This document shows positions 40,394 to 49,449 of a stretch of DNA of 64,000 nucleotides, piece after piece; position 1 is the stretch's first letter; each line of letters starts with the position of its first letter. The stretch is taken from contig NZ_JAGGPU010000010.1 of the NCBI RefSeq assembly GCF_018613605.1, forward strand, positions 59,936 through 123,935, given 5' to 3'. The position numbers were made by a program, and so were the translations under genes. The notes beneath the pieces are model-generated. The model saw only the letters and a program-made list of their open reading frames with translations, did no database searches and was not told where the DNA came from. This stretch comes from Pedobacter sp. ISL-64 (GTDB lineage Bacteria; Bacteroidota; Bacteroidia; Sphingobacteriales; Sphingobacteriaceae).

Positions 40394-42085
40394 ATGAAAA
40401 AGGTTTTATTATTGTTGTTAATGGCTACAATGTTTATTGCATTGCCAGCCCTTAAGAGTTATGCCCTGGTAACCCAGGATACCACAACAACTGCTCCTCC
40501 CGATGATATTGTTTTTACCGAAGTAGGTTCTGCACAGGATAGTGCAGCCAATAGCCAGGTAAAAACGGAAAAAGATACCCTAAAAAAGGATACAGCCAAA
40601 GTAGAAAAAGCTGCGGTAGCTGGTAAGGATGCACCGAAACAATCGCTTTGGGTAACCTTTGGTTTAGGCCTTTTGGCCGGTATTGCCGCTTTTTTTCTTC
40701 CATGTATTTTTCCTATGGTTCCGCTTACTGTTGGTTTTTTTACCAAAAGAGCCGAAAGCAGAGCAAAAGGAATCAGAAGTGCCATTATTTACGGCTTATC
40801 GATCATTGTAATTTATGTTGGTTTAGGCGTAATTATTACCTTGATCTGGGGCGCCAGCGCATTAAATGAAATATCTACCGATGGATTTTTTAATATTTTC
40901 ATCTTTCTTATACTCATTGTTTTCGGCGTATCGTTTTTAGGTGCATTCGAAATTACCCTGCCAAGTTCCTTTGTAAATAAACTTGACGCAAAATCGGATG
41001 CTAAAGGTTTAAGCGGGATCTTTTTCATGGCAGCAACCTTAGCGGTTGTTTCCTTCTCTTGCACGGGTCCACTGATCGGAACTTCTTTAGTTGCCATTAA
41101 TACCGATTTGCTAACACCTGTTGTGGTAATGTTTGGTTTCTCATTATCGCTAGCGGTAATTTTTACCATGTTTGCCATTTTCCCTAGTTTAATGACGGGA
41201 CTGCCAAAATCTGGCGGCTGGTTAAACTCCATTAAAGTTTTTCTTGGCTTTTTAGAGCTGGGCTTATCTTTAAAATTCCTTTCAACAGCCGATTTGGCTT
41301 ATCACTGGGGCATATTGGATAGAGAGATTTTCTTGGCCATTTGGATTGTACTCGCGTTAATCTTAGGCGTTTATTTATTGGGAAAAATCAAATTTTCTCA
41401 CGATAGTGATCTTCCTTATGTTTCAGTGCCAAGGTTATTTATTGCAACCGCCACTTTCGTGTTTGCAATATATTTAATTCCGGGCTTATGGGGAGCTCCT
41501 TTAAAAGCCGTAAGTGCGCTGGTACCTCCGCTTTCTACTCAGGATTTTGTGATAGGACAAGATAGTGGTAATGGATCAAACCAAACAACAACCGGCCATG
41601 CTAAACGTAAATATGCTGAATTCCTGCACATTCCGCATAATATTGATGGATTTTTTGATTACCAGGAAGCGTTGGCTTATGCAAAGGAGGTAAAAAAACC
41701 GTTATTCCTTGATTTTACAGGCCATGGCTGTGTAAATTGCCGCGAAATGGAGGCAAGAGTTTGGTCTGACCCGAGAGTGCTTAAAAAATTGAAAGAAGAC
41801 TATATTGTTGTGTCGCTTTACACGGATGATAAAACTGATTTACCAGTTGCTGAACAATTTGATTCTAAAATTTTAGGCACAAAAGTGAATACGGTTGGTA
41901 AAAAATTTAAACATTTGCAGGCCGAAAGATTTAATACCATTTCGCAACCATATTATGTACTTTTGGGTACTGATGAAAAAGAATTAGTTTCGCCTCCTAT
42001 CGGAGTAGAATTTAATATAGATAAATATTTGCAATATCTGGACAATGGATTATCAGAATTTGCTAAGAAACAAACAAATGAATAA
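40394..42085 (+). CDS. dsbD: Thiol:disulfide interchange protein DsbD (membrane and thioredoxin parts)
   Basis: Membrane electron conduit from cytoplasmic thioredoxin to the periplasm. The 563-residue protein has a signal sequence (1-25) and a Thr/Asp/Lys-rich linker (26-80). The CcdA-like domain has eight helices with the two redox Cys in FFLPCIFPMVPLTVG and VSFSCTGPLIGT. The C-terminal thioredoxin domain is at about 420-555, with C446-V-N-C449. The N-terminal alpha domain is absent and is encoded by the preceding gene. The dsbD stop overlaps the pfkA start by 8 nt, which couples two unrelated functions. Confidence 0.94.
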   Translation: MKKVLLLLLMATMFIALPALKSYALVTQDTTTTAPPDDIVFTEVGSAQDSAANSQVKTEKDTLKKDTAKVEKAAVAGKDAPKQSLWVTFGLGLLAGIAAFFLPCIFPMVPLTVGFFTKRAESRAKGIRSAIIYGLSIIVIYVGLGVIITLIWGASALNEISTDGFFNIFIFLILIVFGVSFLGAFEITLPSSFVNKLDAKSDAKGLSGIFFMAATLAVVSFSCTGPLIGTSLVAINTDLLTPVVVMFGFSLSLAVIFTMFAIFPSLMTGLPKSGGWLNSIKVFLGFLELGLSLKFLSTADLAYHWGILDREIFLAIWIVLALILGVYLLGKIKFSHDSDLPYVSVPRLFIATATFVFAIYLIPGLWGAPLKAVSALVPPLSTQDFVIGQDSGNGSNQTTTGHAKRKYAEFLHIPHNIDGFFDYQEALAYAKEVKKPLFLDFTGHGCVNCREMEARVWSDPRVLKKLKEDYIVVSLYTDDKTDLPVAEQFDSKILGTKVNTVGKKFKHLQAERFNTISQPYYVLLGTDEKELVSPPIGVEFNIDKYLQYLDNGLSEFAKKQTNE

Positions 42086-43061
42086 GATTAAGAATATTGG
42101 CGTTTTAACCTCTGGCGGAGATTCGCCAGGCATGAATGCCGCAATCAGGGCCGTAGTAAGAGCCTCAATTTATTATGATATTGAAGTAACCGGGTTTATC
42201 CGTGGGTACGAAGGGTTGATCAACAATGATTTTATCCCTATGGACCGCAAATCTGTAGCAAATATTATTCAGCGCGGAGGAACCATTTTAAAAACCGCAC
42301 GCAGCGAAGCTTTTAAAACCGTTGAGGGCAGAAAAAAAGCTTACGAAAGCCTAAAAGCCAATGGAATTGATGCCTTGGTTGTAATTGGTGGTGATGGAAC
42401 ATTTACAGGCGCAAATATTTTTTCAAAAGAGTTCGATTTCCCAATTGTTGGTTTGCCTGGCACTATTGATAACGATTTAGCCGGAACAGATTTTACCATT
42501 GGTTACGACTCTGCCATTAATACTGTTATCGACGCAGTAGATAAAATCAGAGATACAGCCGAATCGCACGACAGACTTTTCATTGTTGAAGTAATGGGGC
42601 GCGACTCGGGATTAATTGCTTTAAGAAGCGGAATTGGCGTTGGTGCCGAAGCCATTATGATTCCGGAAGCTAACATGAATGCGAATGACATTTTGCATAA
42701 ACTGGAGCATAGCCGTAAAGATAAGGCCTCGAAAATTATTATTGTTGCTGAAGGTGACGATACTGGTGGCGCATTTAAGGTTGGCGAAATTTTGCAGGAA
42801 AAATACCCGCATTACGATACTAAAGTTTCAGTTTTAGGACACATTCAGCGTGGTGGAAAACCAACCTGCATGGATCGTGTATTGGCGAGTAGATTAGGTG
42901 TTGCTGCTGTAGAGGGTTTAATTAATGGCGAAAGCGGCGTAATGGCTGGCCAGATCAACCGTGAAATTGTTTTTACACCTTTTGATCATGCCATTAAACA
43001 CATCAATGCTGAAAAAGTGAGCTCTAAATGGCTTAAGCTAATCGACATTCTTTCGTTTTAA
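42078..43061 (+). CDS. pfkA: ATP-dependent 6-phosphofructokinase
   Basis: PfkA phosphorylates fructose-6-phosphate, the committed step of glycolysis. The start at ATG 42078 (327 residues) gives the canonical N-terminus MNKIKNIGVLTSGGDSPGMNAAIRAVVR; the longer frame from 42045 lies within dsbD. Motifs are VVIGGDGTFTGAN (near 102), GLPGTIDNDLAGTDFTIG (catalytic Asp and substrate loop), EVMGRDSGLIAL and GHIQRGGKPTCMDR. The Gly of GGDGT is typical of ATP rather than PPi users. A terminator follows 24 nt after the stop. Confidence 0.96.
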   Translation: MNKIKNIGVLTSGGDSPGMNAAIRAVVRASIYYDIEVTGFIRGYEGLINNDFIPMDRKSVANIIQRGGTILKTARSEAFKTVEGRKKAYESLKANGIDALVVIGGDGTFTGANIFSKEFDFPIVGLPGTIDNDLAGTDFTIGYDSAINTVIDAVDKIRDTAESHDRLFIVEVMGRDSGLIALRSGIGVGAEAIMIPEANMNANDILHKLEHSRKDKASKIIIVAEGDDTGGAFKVGEILQEKYPHYDTKVSVLGHIQRGGKPTCMDRVLASRLGVAAVEGLINGESGVMAGQINREIVFTPFDHAIKHINAEKVSSKWLKLIDILSF

Positions 43062-43084
43062 TCGAAAAACAGGATATAAAAAGA

Positions 43085-43121
43085 AAAGTCTTTCCCGCAC
43101 CGGAAAGACTTTCTTGTTTTT
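43085..43121 (+). terminator. Rho-independent terminator of dsbD-pfkA
   Basis: AAAGTCTTTCC pairs with GGAAAGACTTT around GCACC-like loop bases and runs into TTGTTTTT. Confidence 0.85.
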
Positions 43122-43147
43122 GCTTAGTTTTCGCAATAAGCAATATC

Positions 43148-43471
43148 TTAATCTTCTAAAATCACAGCAGTACCATTGGCGCTCACCATTAACATGCTGC
43201 CGCCACTACCCACAGTCTCGTAATCTAAATCTACGCCAACAATTGCGTTTGCACCTAACGCGGCTGCGTACTGTTGCATTTCGTTAACCGCTGTATCTTT
43301 TCCCTCCCTTAAAACGCGTTCATAAGAACTCGACCTGCCCCCTACTATATCTGTTATTCCGGCAAATAAATCTTTAAAAATATTTGCGCCAATAATGGTT
43401 TCTCCGGTAACAAGACCTATATATTTTACAATTTTTCTGCCCTCAACTGAAGGCGTTGTAGTTACTAACAT
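43148..43471 (-). CDS. YbjQ-family (UPF0145) protein
   Basis: A 107-residue cytoplasmic protein of the YbjQ/heavy-metal-binding-like family, which forms pentamers and has no assigned reaction. The core is visible: TTTPSVEGRKIVKYIGLVTGETIIGANIFKDLFAGITDIVGGRSSSYE and AAALGANAIVGVDLDYETVG. It is convergent with pfkA and divergent from the VIT-domain gene. Confidence 0.9.
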   Translation of the reverse strand: MLVTTTPSVEGRKIVKYIGLVTGETIIGANIFKDLFAGITDIVGGRSSSYERVLREGKDTAVNEMQQYAAALGANAIVGVDLDYETVGSGGSMLMVSANGTAVILED

Positions 43472-43648
43472 AGTTTCAGTTTTAATAATTAGAACAATTT
43501 TTTTTAGAAATGTTACATCTTTTTAGAAAAGTCCATTTTATGTTTTCTGAAAGGGCATTTTACTTGCAAAATCATAGAAAAGGAGGGGAGCCGAAAATAA
43601 ATTTATGTAATCGCTAGTGCTTTTGCATCACTATTTAAAATTACCGTT

Positions 43649-46600
43649 ATGAGACCATCTAAAACCTTATTCATCCTTCCTTTATTATTGGCCACATTTT
43701 TTGTTCAGGCGCAAATGCCTGTCTTAAAAGTGCAGCAAGCCGAAACCAGCGAACAAAAAGATGCTGTTAAACTTAAAAAGTTAAATATTGATGTACAGAT
43801 TACAGGAAATGTGGCCACAACGGTAATGACGATGACCTTTCACAATAACAGTAACCGAATTTTAGAGGGCGAATTAACATTCCCTCTGCCCGAAGGAGTA
43901 AGCATAAGCCATTACGCTTTAGATATTAATGGGAAAATGCGCGAAGCCGTTCCGGTAGAAAAAGCCAAAGCAACTGAGGTTTTCGAAAGCATTGAGCGGA
44001 GAAGAGTGGATCCGGGTTTGCTGGAGAAAGTAGAAGGAAATAATTTCCGCACCAGGATTTATCCGTTGCCGGCCAATGGAAGCAGAACCATAATTGTTGG
44101 TTATGAAGAAGAACTCAGTTTTAACAGCAAGAATGTTTTAAAGTATCATTTGCCTTTAGATTATAACCAGGCAATTGAAAAATTTACATTAAAAACTACC
44201 GTTTTCGAAAGTATAATAAGACCTGAGCTGGGCGAACAGCCAGATGGGAGTTTTGATTTAAAAGCCAATGGAAATACCTATGTTGGACAGATCGATAAAA
44301 CCAACTATCAGCCTAAAAATGGTTTGACTATTAATCTTCCAAAGAGAAATGATCTGACTGAGGTGCAAATGCAAAAAGCATCAACAGGTTATTATTTTCT
44401 GGTTAATGTTTTTCCTAAAACCGAAAGCCGTCAAAAGCAATGGGCTAACCAAATTGGTTTAATCTGGGATACCTCTTTAAGTGGTCTGCAGCGCAATAAC
44501 GAGAAGGAAATAGAACTGTTGGATTTAATCATCAGGCAAAAACAAAATTTAACCATCCAGTTAGGTTTGGTTAATAACGGTTTTAAAAACGCAGGAACTT
44601 TTGTCATCTCAAATGGTAACTGGACACAGTTAAAAGATAAACTGAAGAATCTAGTTTATGATGGGGGAACAAATTTCAGCGCCATAAACACTAAAAGCCT
44701 GCAGGCCGACGAATATATTTTATTTACTGATGGACTTTCGACATTCGGAAAAAATACGGTCAGCTTAAATAAACCGGTTCATTGTATCAATACTTCACTT
44801 AAAGCTGATTATAGCACCTTGAAATTTATCAGTATGAAAACTGGGGGACAATTTGTTAACCTGAACTCCGTTTCGGTAGGCGACGCTTTTAAACAATTGA
44901 ACCACCAAAACCTTCAGTTTTTAGGGATTAAAAATGGAGCAGATGTAAGGCAAACTTATCCTTCAATGAAAGTAAATGTAAATGGACATTTCTCTTTAGC
45001 CGGTATTATGAATGCATTTAATACGGAATTTACGTTGCAGTTTGGTTTTGGAAATACTGTTGTTTCAGAACAAATTGTTCGGTTAAATGCTACGGAGCAT
45101 ACTTTGAGCAGCATTGATGTTAGCCGTGTTTGGGCACAGAAGAAAATTGCTGAAATGGACATTCAATATGAGGATCATAAGGATGATATTAGTGTTTTGA
45201 GCAAACAGTTTGGCATTGTTACCCGTAATACCAGCCTCATCGTGTTAGAAAATCTTGATGATTACCTGCGTTATGATATTGTGCCTCCTGTTGAATTGCA
45301 ACAGGCCTACAATGCGGTTTTAAAGCAGCGCAGAACAGCAATTCTGGAACGTAAGCAGGATTTAATCAATGCTGCGATAGCAATGACCAAAGAACTGAAA
45401 ATCTGGTGGAATACCGATTTCTACTATAAAGAACCAGGAAAGAGGGAAGAGAGATATCCTGATCCAGGGCAAAGGGGTGTAAATGGAGATCCCACAGGCA
45501 ATATTGCAATTTCTGATCCAGTTGGCGAAGGAAGAAGAAGCACGCTTGTTGCTGAGCAAGTACGCGAGAGAAGAAGAGCAGAATCGGCAAGTCAGATGAG
45601 AATGCCAGCTGCGGCTGCGAAGCAGGAATTGGCCGCTAGCGAAAACAACGCCCTTAATGAAGTTGTGGTCGTGGGATACGGTACTCAGCGAAAATCATCC
45701 GTTACAGGCTCAGCAGTAACCATTAGTGGAAAAGAGTTACAGCAAGGTTCATCAAATGAAACAATGAGTCTGTTGCAGGGAAAATTAGCGGGGCTTAATA
45801 TTACACGATCCACAGGAATGGTAGAAACCCAGCCCGCCATCGTTATCCCCGAATTTAAAAGTGATAAAGATTATATGAAAAACCTGGTTGGAAAACCAGA
45901 CAGTGCTTATCAGGCTTATTTGAAAATGCGCTCGAAATACATTTCAACACCAATGTTTTATTTTGATGTGGCCAATTGGTTTTATCAGCAGAAAGATAGT
46001 GTTAAGGCACTCACCATTTTAAGTAATATTGCCGATCTGGACCTCGAAAATGCCGATTTATATAAAACTTTGGCCTATAAATTAAAGCAGACCGGAAATT
46101 ATAAAGATGAACTTTTTATTACGCAGAAGGTTTTGCAATGGAGGCCTATGGATGCGCAGAGTTACCGCGATTATGCTTTGGCACTAGCAGATAACGGGCA
46201 ATACCAGGCTGCACTTGATCATTTATATAAGGTACTCACCCAAAGTTATAACAGTCAGATTGCCGATCGAGATCAAGGAATCGAGGAGATTGTGATATCC
46301 GAAATCAATAACCTGATTGCAAAACATAACAGTAGCTTAAGTACCAAAGGGATTGATAAAAGGTTAATCCAGCCTTTGCCAGTAGATGTGCGCGTGGTGC
46401 TCAACTGGAATAAAAATGATACTGATATCGATCTATGGCTAACCGACCCAACTGGTGAAAAAGGATTTTATGGAAATTCGAGAACAAAAATAGGTGGCAG
46501 GATCAGCAACGATTTCACTTCAGGTTATGGCCCTGAACAATTTATGATCAAAAAAGCAATAAAGGGAAAATATAAAATCGAAGTTAACTATTACGGCGAT

Positions 46601-46747
46601 CGGCAGATTAACATTAGCGGACCAACAACCGTAACTGCCGAGATTTATACCCGATATGCCACAGGTAAACAACAAAGAAAAGTAATTGTATTGCCTATGG
46701 CGACTGGAAGTAGCGGGGGGAATTTGGTTGGGGAATTTAATTTTTAG
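43649..46747 (+). CDS. VIT/vWA protein with embedded SusC-plug-like motif and DUF2135-like C-terminus
   Basis: A large exported protein (1032 residues) with signal peptide MRPSKTLFILPLLLATFFVQAQ. A VIT domain (about 35-165, with LEGELTFPLPEGVSISHYALDINGKMREAVPVEKAKATEVFESIERRRVDPGLLE) is followed by a von Willebrand A domain (about 265-400) with a MIDAS-like DTSLS. A stretch at about 665-745 reads ALNEVVVVGYGTQRKSSVTGS, the signature before the plug of SusC-type receptors, ending LQGKLAGLNITRSTG. TPR-like helices (about 770-860) and a C-terminal beta domain (about 905-1020, VVLNWNKNDTDIDLWLTDPTGE) follow. No receptor barrel is present. The ligand is unknown. Confidence 0.85.
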   Translation: MRPSKTLFILPLLLATFFVQAQMPVLKVQQAETSEQKDAVKLKKLNIDVQITGNVATTVMTMTFHNNSNRILEGELTFPLPEGVSISHYALDINGKMREAVPVEKAKATEVFESIERRRVDPGLLEKVEGNNFRTRIYPLPANGSRTIIVGYEEELSFNSKNVLKYHLPLDYNQAIEKFTLKTTVFESIIRPELGEQPDGSFDLKANGNTYVGQIDKTNYQPKNGLTINLPKRNDLTEVQMQKASTGYYFLVNVFPKTESRQKQWANQIGLIWDTSLSGLQRNNEKEIELLDLIIRQKQNLTIQLGLVNNGFKNAGTFVISNGNWTQLKDKLKNLVYDGGTNFSAINTKSLQADEYILFTDGLSTFGKNTVSLNKPVHCINTSLKADYSTLKFISMKTGGQFVNLNSVSVGDAFKQLNHQNLQFLGIKNGADVRQTYPSMKVNVNGHFSLAGIMNAFNTEFTLQFGFGNTVVSEQIVRLNATEHTLSSIDVSRVWAQKKIAEMDIQYEDHKDDISVLSKQFGIVTRNTSLIVLENLDDYLRYDIVPPVELQQAYNAVLKQRRTAILERKQDLINAAIAMTKELKIWWNTDFYYKEPGKREERYPDPGQRGVNGDPTGNIAISDPVGEGRRSTLVAEQVRERRRAESASQMRMPAAAAKQELAASENNALNEVVVVGYGTQRKSSVTGSAVTISGKELQQGSSNETMSLLQGKLAGLNITRSTGMVETQPAIVIPEFKSDKDYMKNLVGKPDSAYQAYLKMRSKYISTPMFYFDVANWFYQQKDSVKALTILSNIADLDLENADLYKTLAYKLKQTGNYKDELFITQKVLQWRPMDAQSYRDYALALADNGQYQAALDHLYKVLTQSYNSQIADRDQGIEEIVISEINNLIAKHNSSLSTKGIDKRLIQPLPVDVRVVLNWNKNDTDIDLWLTDPTGEKGFYGNSRTKIGGRISNDFTSGYGPEQFMIKKAIKGKYKIEVNYYGDRQINISGPTTVTAEIYTRYATGKQQRKVIVLPMATGSSGGNLVGEFNF

Positions 46748-46806
46748 AAATGTGACTACACGGATAAAAGGGTTACATTAATAGGACAATCTATTGTGCA
46801 AGTAAT

Positions 46807-46905
46807 CGTCATTTCGACCGCAGTGGAGAAATCTAATAACTATCAATTTATATAGTTATTAGAGATTAGATTTCTCCATTTCGCTATGCTTCAGTCGAAA
46901 TGACG
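46807..46905. repeat. Dispersed palindromic repeat, CGTCATTTCGA class
   Basis: CGTCATTTCGACCG is mirrored by TTCAGTCGAAATGACG, with inner arms GGAGAAATCTAATAACTAT and ATAGTTATTAGAGATTAGATTTCTCC. It lies in the convergent gap between the VIT protein gene and the nucleotidase gene. Confidence 0.85.
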
Positions 46906-46919
46906 AACCTTTTTTGAAA

Positions 46920-47441
46920 TTATAGCAACAACCCCGCTACTTCCTCCCAGGTATTTACACGTTCATATTCGGTTACAAGCAAATTATGTGGCGATGTAAA
47001 TAATAAAGGGCGACCAGCAAAATTGACAAAGTTTTTAGTGCGGTCGTCAATTATAATATCAACATTCACAATTTTATTTCCGCAGAACATAATGTGCTGC
47101 CAATCGATGAAAGGAAAATGTTCGGTCATCCAATCGTACTTATCAATCAATGAATTTCGGAACTCCATCGCCGCCGAAACAATATAAACATCATATTTCT
47201 CTTGTAAGGACTTAATTACGCGTTGACTATCTTCGATAACTTCAAGATCTCGGAAAAAACCAGGTTCATTTATATATTCGAACCATTTCTGGTTAACATC
47301 TTGCGGAACATGGTGATAGATTTCGTTTCCGGCATCAATTTTTAAATCTAAAGGAACGTTAAAATCCCGGTTATATAGTTTAATAAATTTTCCAAGGGCA
47401 TCGGCAATTACCTCGTCCATATCAATCGCAATTCTTTCCAT
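46920..47441 (-). CDS. 5'(3')-deoxyribonucleotidase-like HAD hydrolase (NT5C family)
   Basis: A HAD-superfamily phosphatase that dephosphorylates deoxyribonucleotides. ATG 47441 gives 173 residues beginning MERIAIDMDEVIADALGKF, where IDMDEV is motif I (DxDxV). Later VSAAMEFRNSL (motif II) and VDIIIDDRTKNFVNFAGRPLLF (motif IV, DD) are visible. The frame extends four residues upstream to a TTG, which adds nothing typical. It is solitary, convergent with the VIT protein and divergent from rpsP. Confidence 0.86.
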   Translation of the reverse strand: MERIAIDMDEVIADALGKFIKLYNRDFNVPLDLKIDAGNEIYHHVPQDVNQKWFEYINEPGFFRDLEVIEDSQRVIKSLQEKYDVYIVSAAMEFRNSLIDKYDWMTEHFPFIDWQHIMFCGNKIVNVDIIIDDRTKNFVNFAGRPLLFTSPHNLLVTEYERVNTWEEVAGLLL

Positions 47442-47520
47442 TTGTACCAGCAAATATTACGGCGCAAATATCCTGAAAACAAAGAAATTAAACTATGTTT
47501 TTAATTTACAGTATTTTAGT

Positions 47521-47528
47521 TATCTTTG
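47521..47528 (+). promoter_or_regulatory. -7 box (TATCTTTG) of rpsP
   Basis: Exact TAnnTTTG. It predicts a leader of about 50 nt, unlike the leaderless set elsewhere in the window. Confidence 0.55.
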
Positions 47529-47584
47529 CAGCCCCGCAGCATGAAGCTCCGGGAACTATGTTGAATACATAAATACAAAAAGAA

Positions 47585-48157
47585 ATGGCAACTAAAATCA
47601 GATTGCAAAGATTCGGTAAAAAAGGAAAACCTTTTTTCCACGTTGTGGTAGCAGATTCCCGCTCTCCACGTGATGGTAAATTTATTGAGCGTTTAGGTTC
47701 TTACAACCCAAACACCAATCCTGCAACCATCGAAATTAACTTCGAAAAAACTTTAGCTTGGGTTAACAGTGGTGCACAACCAACTGATACTGCTCGTGCT
47801 ATCCTTTCTTACAAAGGTGTTTTGTACAAAAAACACTTAGAAGGCGGTGTTAAAAAAGGAGCTTTAACTCAAGAACAGGCAGATGAAAAATTTGCAGCTT
47901 GGTTAGATGCTAAAGCAGGTAAAATTTCTGGTAAATCAGAAGGTTTAGCTACTTCTAAAGCGGATGCGCGTAAAGCGGCATTAACAGCAGAAGCTAAGAA
48001 AAAAGAAGATAAAGCAGCAGCTATCGCAGCTAAAAATGCACCGGTTGCAGAAGAAGTTGTTGAAGAAGAGGTTACTGAAGAAGCACCAGCTGTTGAGGCT
48101 GAAGCAACTGAAGAGGCTCCTGCAGCAGAAGCTACTAAAGAAGAAGGAGCAGAATAA
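47585..48157 (+). CDS. rpsP: 30S ribosomal protein S16 with long acidic tail
   Basis: S16 is a small-subunit assembly protein. Residues 1-80 are the conserved domain (MATKIRLQRFGKKGKPFFHVVVADSRSPRDGKFIERLGSYNPNTNP). At 190 residues it is more than twice the E. coli length. The tail (about 95-190) is Ala/Lys-rich and then Ala/Glu/Val-rich (EEVVEEEVTEEAPAVEAEATEE). Such tails are common in Bacteroidetes and probably disordered. It has its own promoter and terminator, so it is not cotranscribed with rimM by default. Confidence 0.96.
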   Translation: MATKIRLQRFGKKGKPFFHVVVADSRSPRDGKFIERLGSYNPNTNPATIEINFEKTLAWVNSGAQPTDTARAILSYKGVLYKKHLEGGVKKGALTQEQADEKFAAWLDAKAGKISGKSEGLATSKADARKAALTAEAKKKEDKAAAIAAKNAPVAEEVVEEEVTEEAPAVEAEATEEAPAAEATKEEGAE

Positions 48158-48178
48158 TTTTAATTATTTTGTCTCATA

Positions 48179-48215
48179 AAATAGCGTTCCGAATTTCGGA
48201 ACGCTATTTTTATTT
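48179..48215 (+). terminator. Rho-independent terminator of rpsP
   Basis: AAATAGCGTTCCGAA pairs with TTCGGAACGCTATTT and a T-rich tail follows. Confidence 0.88.
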
Positions 48216-48238
48216 AAAAGATATTATTATTTACGGTG

Positions 48239-48296
48239 CGTCATGCTGAACTTGTTTCAGCATCCTATGAGATCTTGAACTAAATTCAGGATGACG
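48239..48296. repeat. Dispersed palindromic repeat, CGTCATGCTGAACTTG class
   Basis: CGTCATGCTGAACTTGTTTC is partly mirrored by GAACTAAATTCAGGATGACG. It lies between the rpsP terminator and rimM. Confidence 0.75.
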
Positions 48297-48326
48297 TTAC
48301 TATTAAAGATACCTTTAGGGGTGATT

Positions 48327-48854
48327 ATGAAACACGAAGAAGCATTTTATATCGGTTACGTTACTAAAACGAGGGGTTTAAAGGGAGAAGTTCAGGTATT
48401 TTTCGAATTTGACGAGTACGAACAGCTCGAGTTTGATGTGGTATTTGCCGATATGAATGGTAAGCTTGTTCCCTATTTTGTGGCTTCGGCAAAACTGCAG
48501 GCCAATAAAACAGGCTATTTTAACTTTGATGATGCTGATCATATCGATAAAGTACAGCCCTTATTAAAGAAGAAACTCTATCTGCCTATTACCCAAATGC
48601 CTGAGCGCGATGAAAGTGAGTTCTTCTACACTGATTTAAAAGGCTTTATGGCGATTGATGAAACACTTGGCCAGCTTGGCGAAATTCTGGAAGTAAACGA
48701 ATATCCACAACAATTTGTTGCTACGGTAATGTATAAGGAAACCGAAATCCTTTTTCCGTTAAATGAAGATTTTATTGTAGAAATTGACGACGAAGGAAAG
48801 GTGCTCACGCTGGATTTACCTGAAGGCCTGCTTGATGTTTATTTGGATAGCTAA
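48327..48854 (+). CDS. rimM: 16S rRNA-processing protein RimM
   Basis: RimM helps mature the 30S head by binding S19. ATG 48327 gives 175 residues beginning MKHEEAFYIGYVTKTRGLKGEVQVFFEFD, where GYVTKTRGLKGEV is the family hallmark; the upstream extension to 48291 overlaps the repeat and is unlikely. The PRC-barrel C-terminal domain includes FFYTDLKGFMAIDE and PLNEDFIVEIDDEGKVLTLDLPEGLLDVYL. It lies 169 nt after rpsP, but trmD is 1.4 kb further on, so the usual rimM-trmD junction is broken. Confidence 0.95.
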   Translation: MKHEEAFYIGYVTKTRGLKGEVQVFFEFDEYEQLEFDVVFADMNGKLVPYFVASAKLQANKTGYFNFDDADHIDKVQPLLKKKLYLPITQMPERDESEFFYTDLKGFMAIDETLGQLGEILEVNEYPQQFVATVMYKETEILFPLNEDFIVEIDDEGKVLTLDLPEGLLDVYLDS

Positions 48855-48925
48855 AAAATCAAAAATATTTTCTCGTCTTTTTACACTATTAAGCTAGTTT
48901 TTGTAAAATAAAACATTCTTTTAGT

Positions 48926-48983
48926 AAAAAATACTTGACATTTATATCAAAAATACTTTACATTTAGTAAAAAATATTTGATA
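48926..48983. promoter_or_regulatory. Three iterated A-rich motifs upstream of the membrane protein/XRE pair
   Basis: AAAAATACTTGACA (48927), AAAAATACTTTACA (48949) and AAAAATATTTGATA (48970) recur with spacing of 22 and 21 bp, two helical turns. They end at the start of the first gene. They are candidate binding sites for the XRE regulator encoded at 49439. Confidence 0.5.
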
Positions 48984-48984
48984 T

Positions 48985-49449
48985 ATGAAAAATTCGCTTT
49001 TGATCCCAAACAAATTCAAGGTAATTGGTTGGGTAATTTTTTTAGTCTTTTGTATCTTGGGATTCTTCTGTTTAACTAAAGAATTTAGAATCCCTGGGTT
49101 TCAAATTTATTCATTAAAGAATATAAATGAAAATTCACCAATTAATTTCGCTGATTATAATTTAACCAATGAGTTTGCAATTTTAGGTATTACCATAGGA
49201 TTACTAATGATAATCTTTTCTAAAGAGAAAATTGATGACGAATATATTGCTGTACTTAGGCTAAAGAGTTTACAGTGGGCCGTTTTGGTCAGTTATGTTA
49301 TACTGTTAGCCATAAATTTTTGTTTTTACGGGCTTTCATTTTTGATGATTTTGGTGTATAATATATGGACAATACCCATAGTTTTTTTAGCCAAATTTAA
49401 TTATAGTTTGCAGCGATTAAAAAAGGAAAGGTTCTCTGATGAAAAATAA
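48985..49449 (+). CDS. Hypothetical four-helix membrane protein paired with XRE regulator
   Basis: A 154-residue integral membrane protein, not a family that I can name. Four hydrophobic segments occur: GWVIFLVFCILGFFCL (about 15-30), EFAILGITIGLLMIIF (64-79), AVLVSYVILLAINFCFYG (94-111) and FLMILVYNIWTIPIVFL (118-134). The 3' end overlaps the XRE gene start by 11 nt. Membrane protein-XRE pairs of this size are frequent in low-GC genomes and are thought to act as a regulatory couple, but the role is not known. Confidence 0.72.
   Translation: MKNSLLIPNKFKVIGWVIFLVFCILGFFCLTKEFRIPGFQIYSLKNINENSPINFADYNLTNEFAILGITIGLLMIIFSKEKIDDEYIAVLRLKSLQWAVLVSYVILLAINFCFYGLSFLMILVYNIWTIPIVFLAKFNYSLQRLKKERFSDEK

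Noticed and set aside
42045..42077. Longer pfkA N-terminus
   Set aside because: It reads the dsbD tail in another frame; the canonical MNKIKNIGVLTSGGDSPG begins at 42078.
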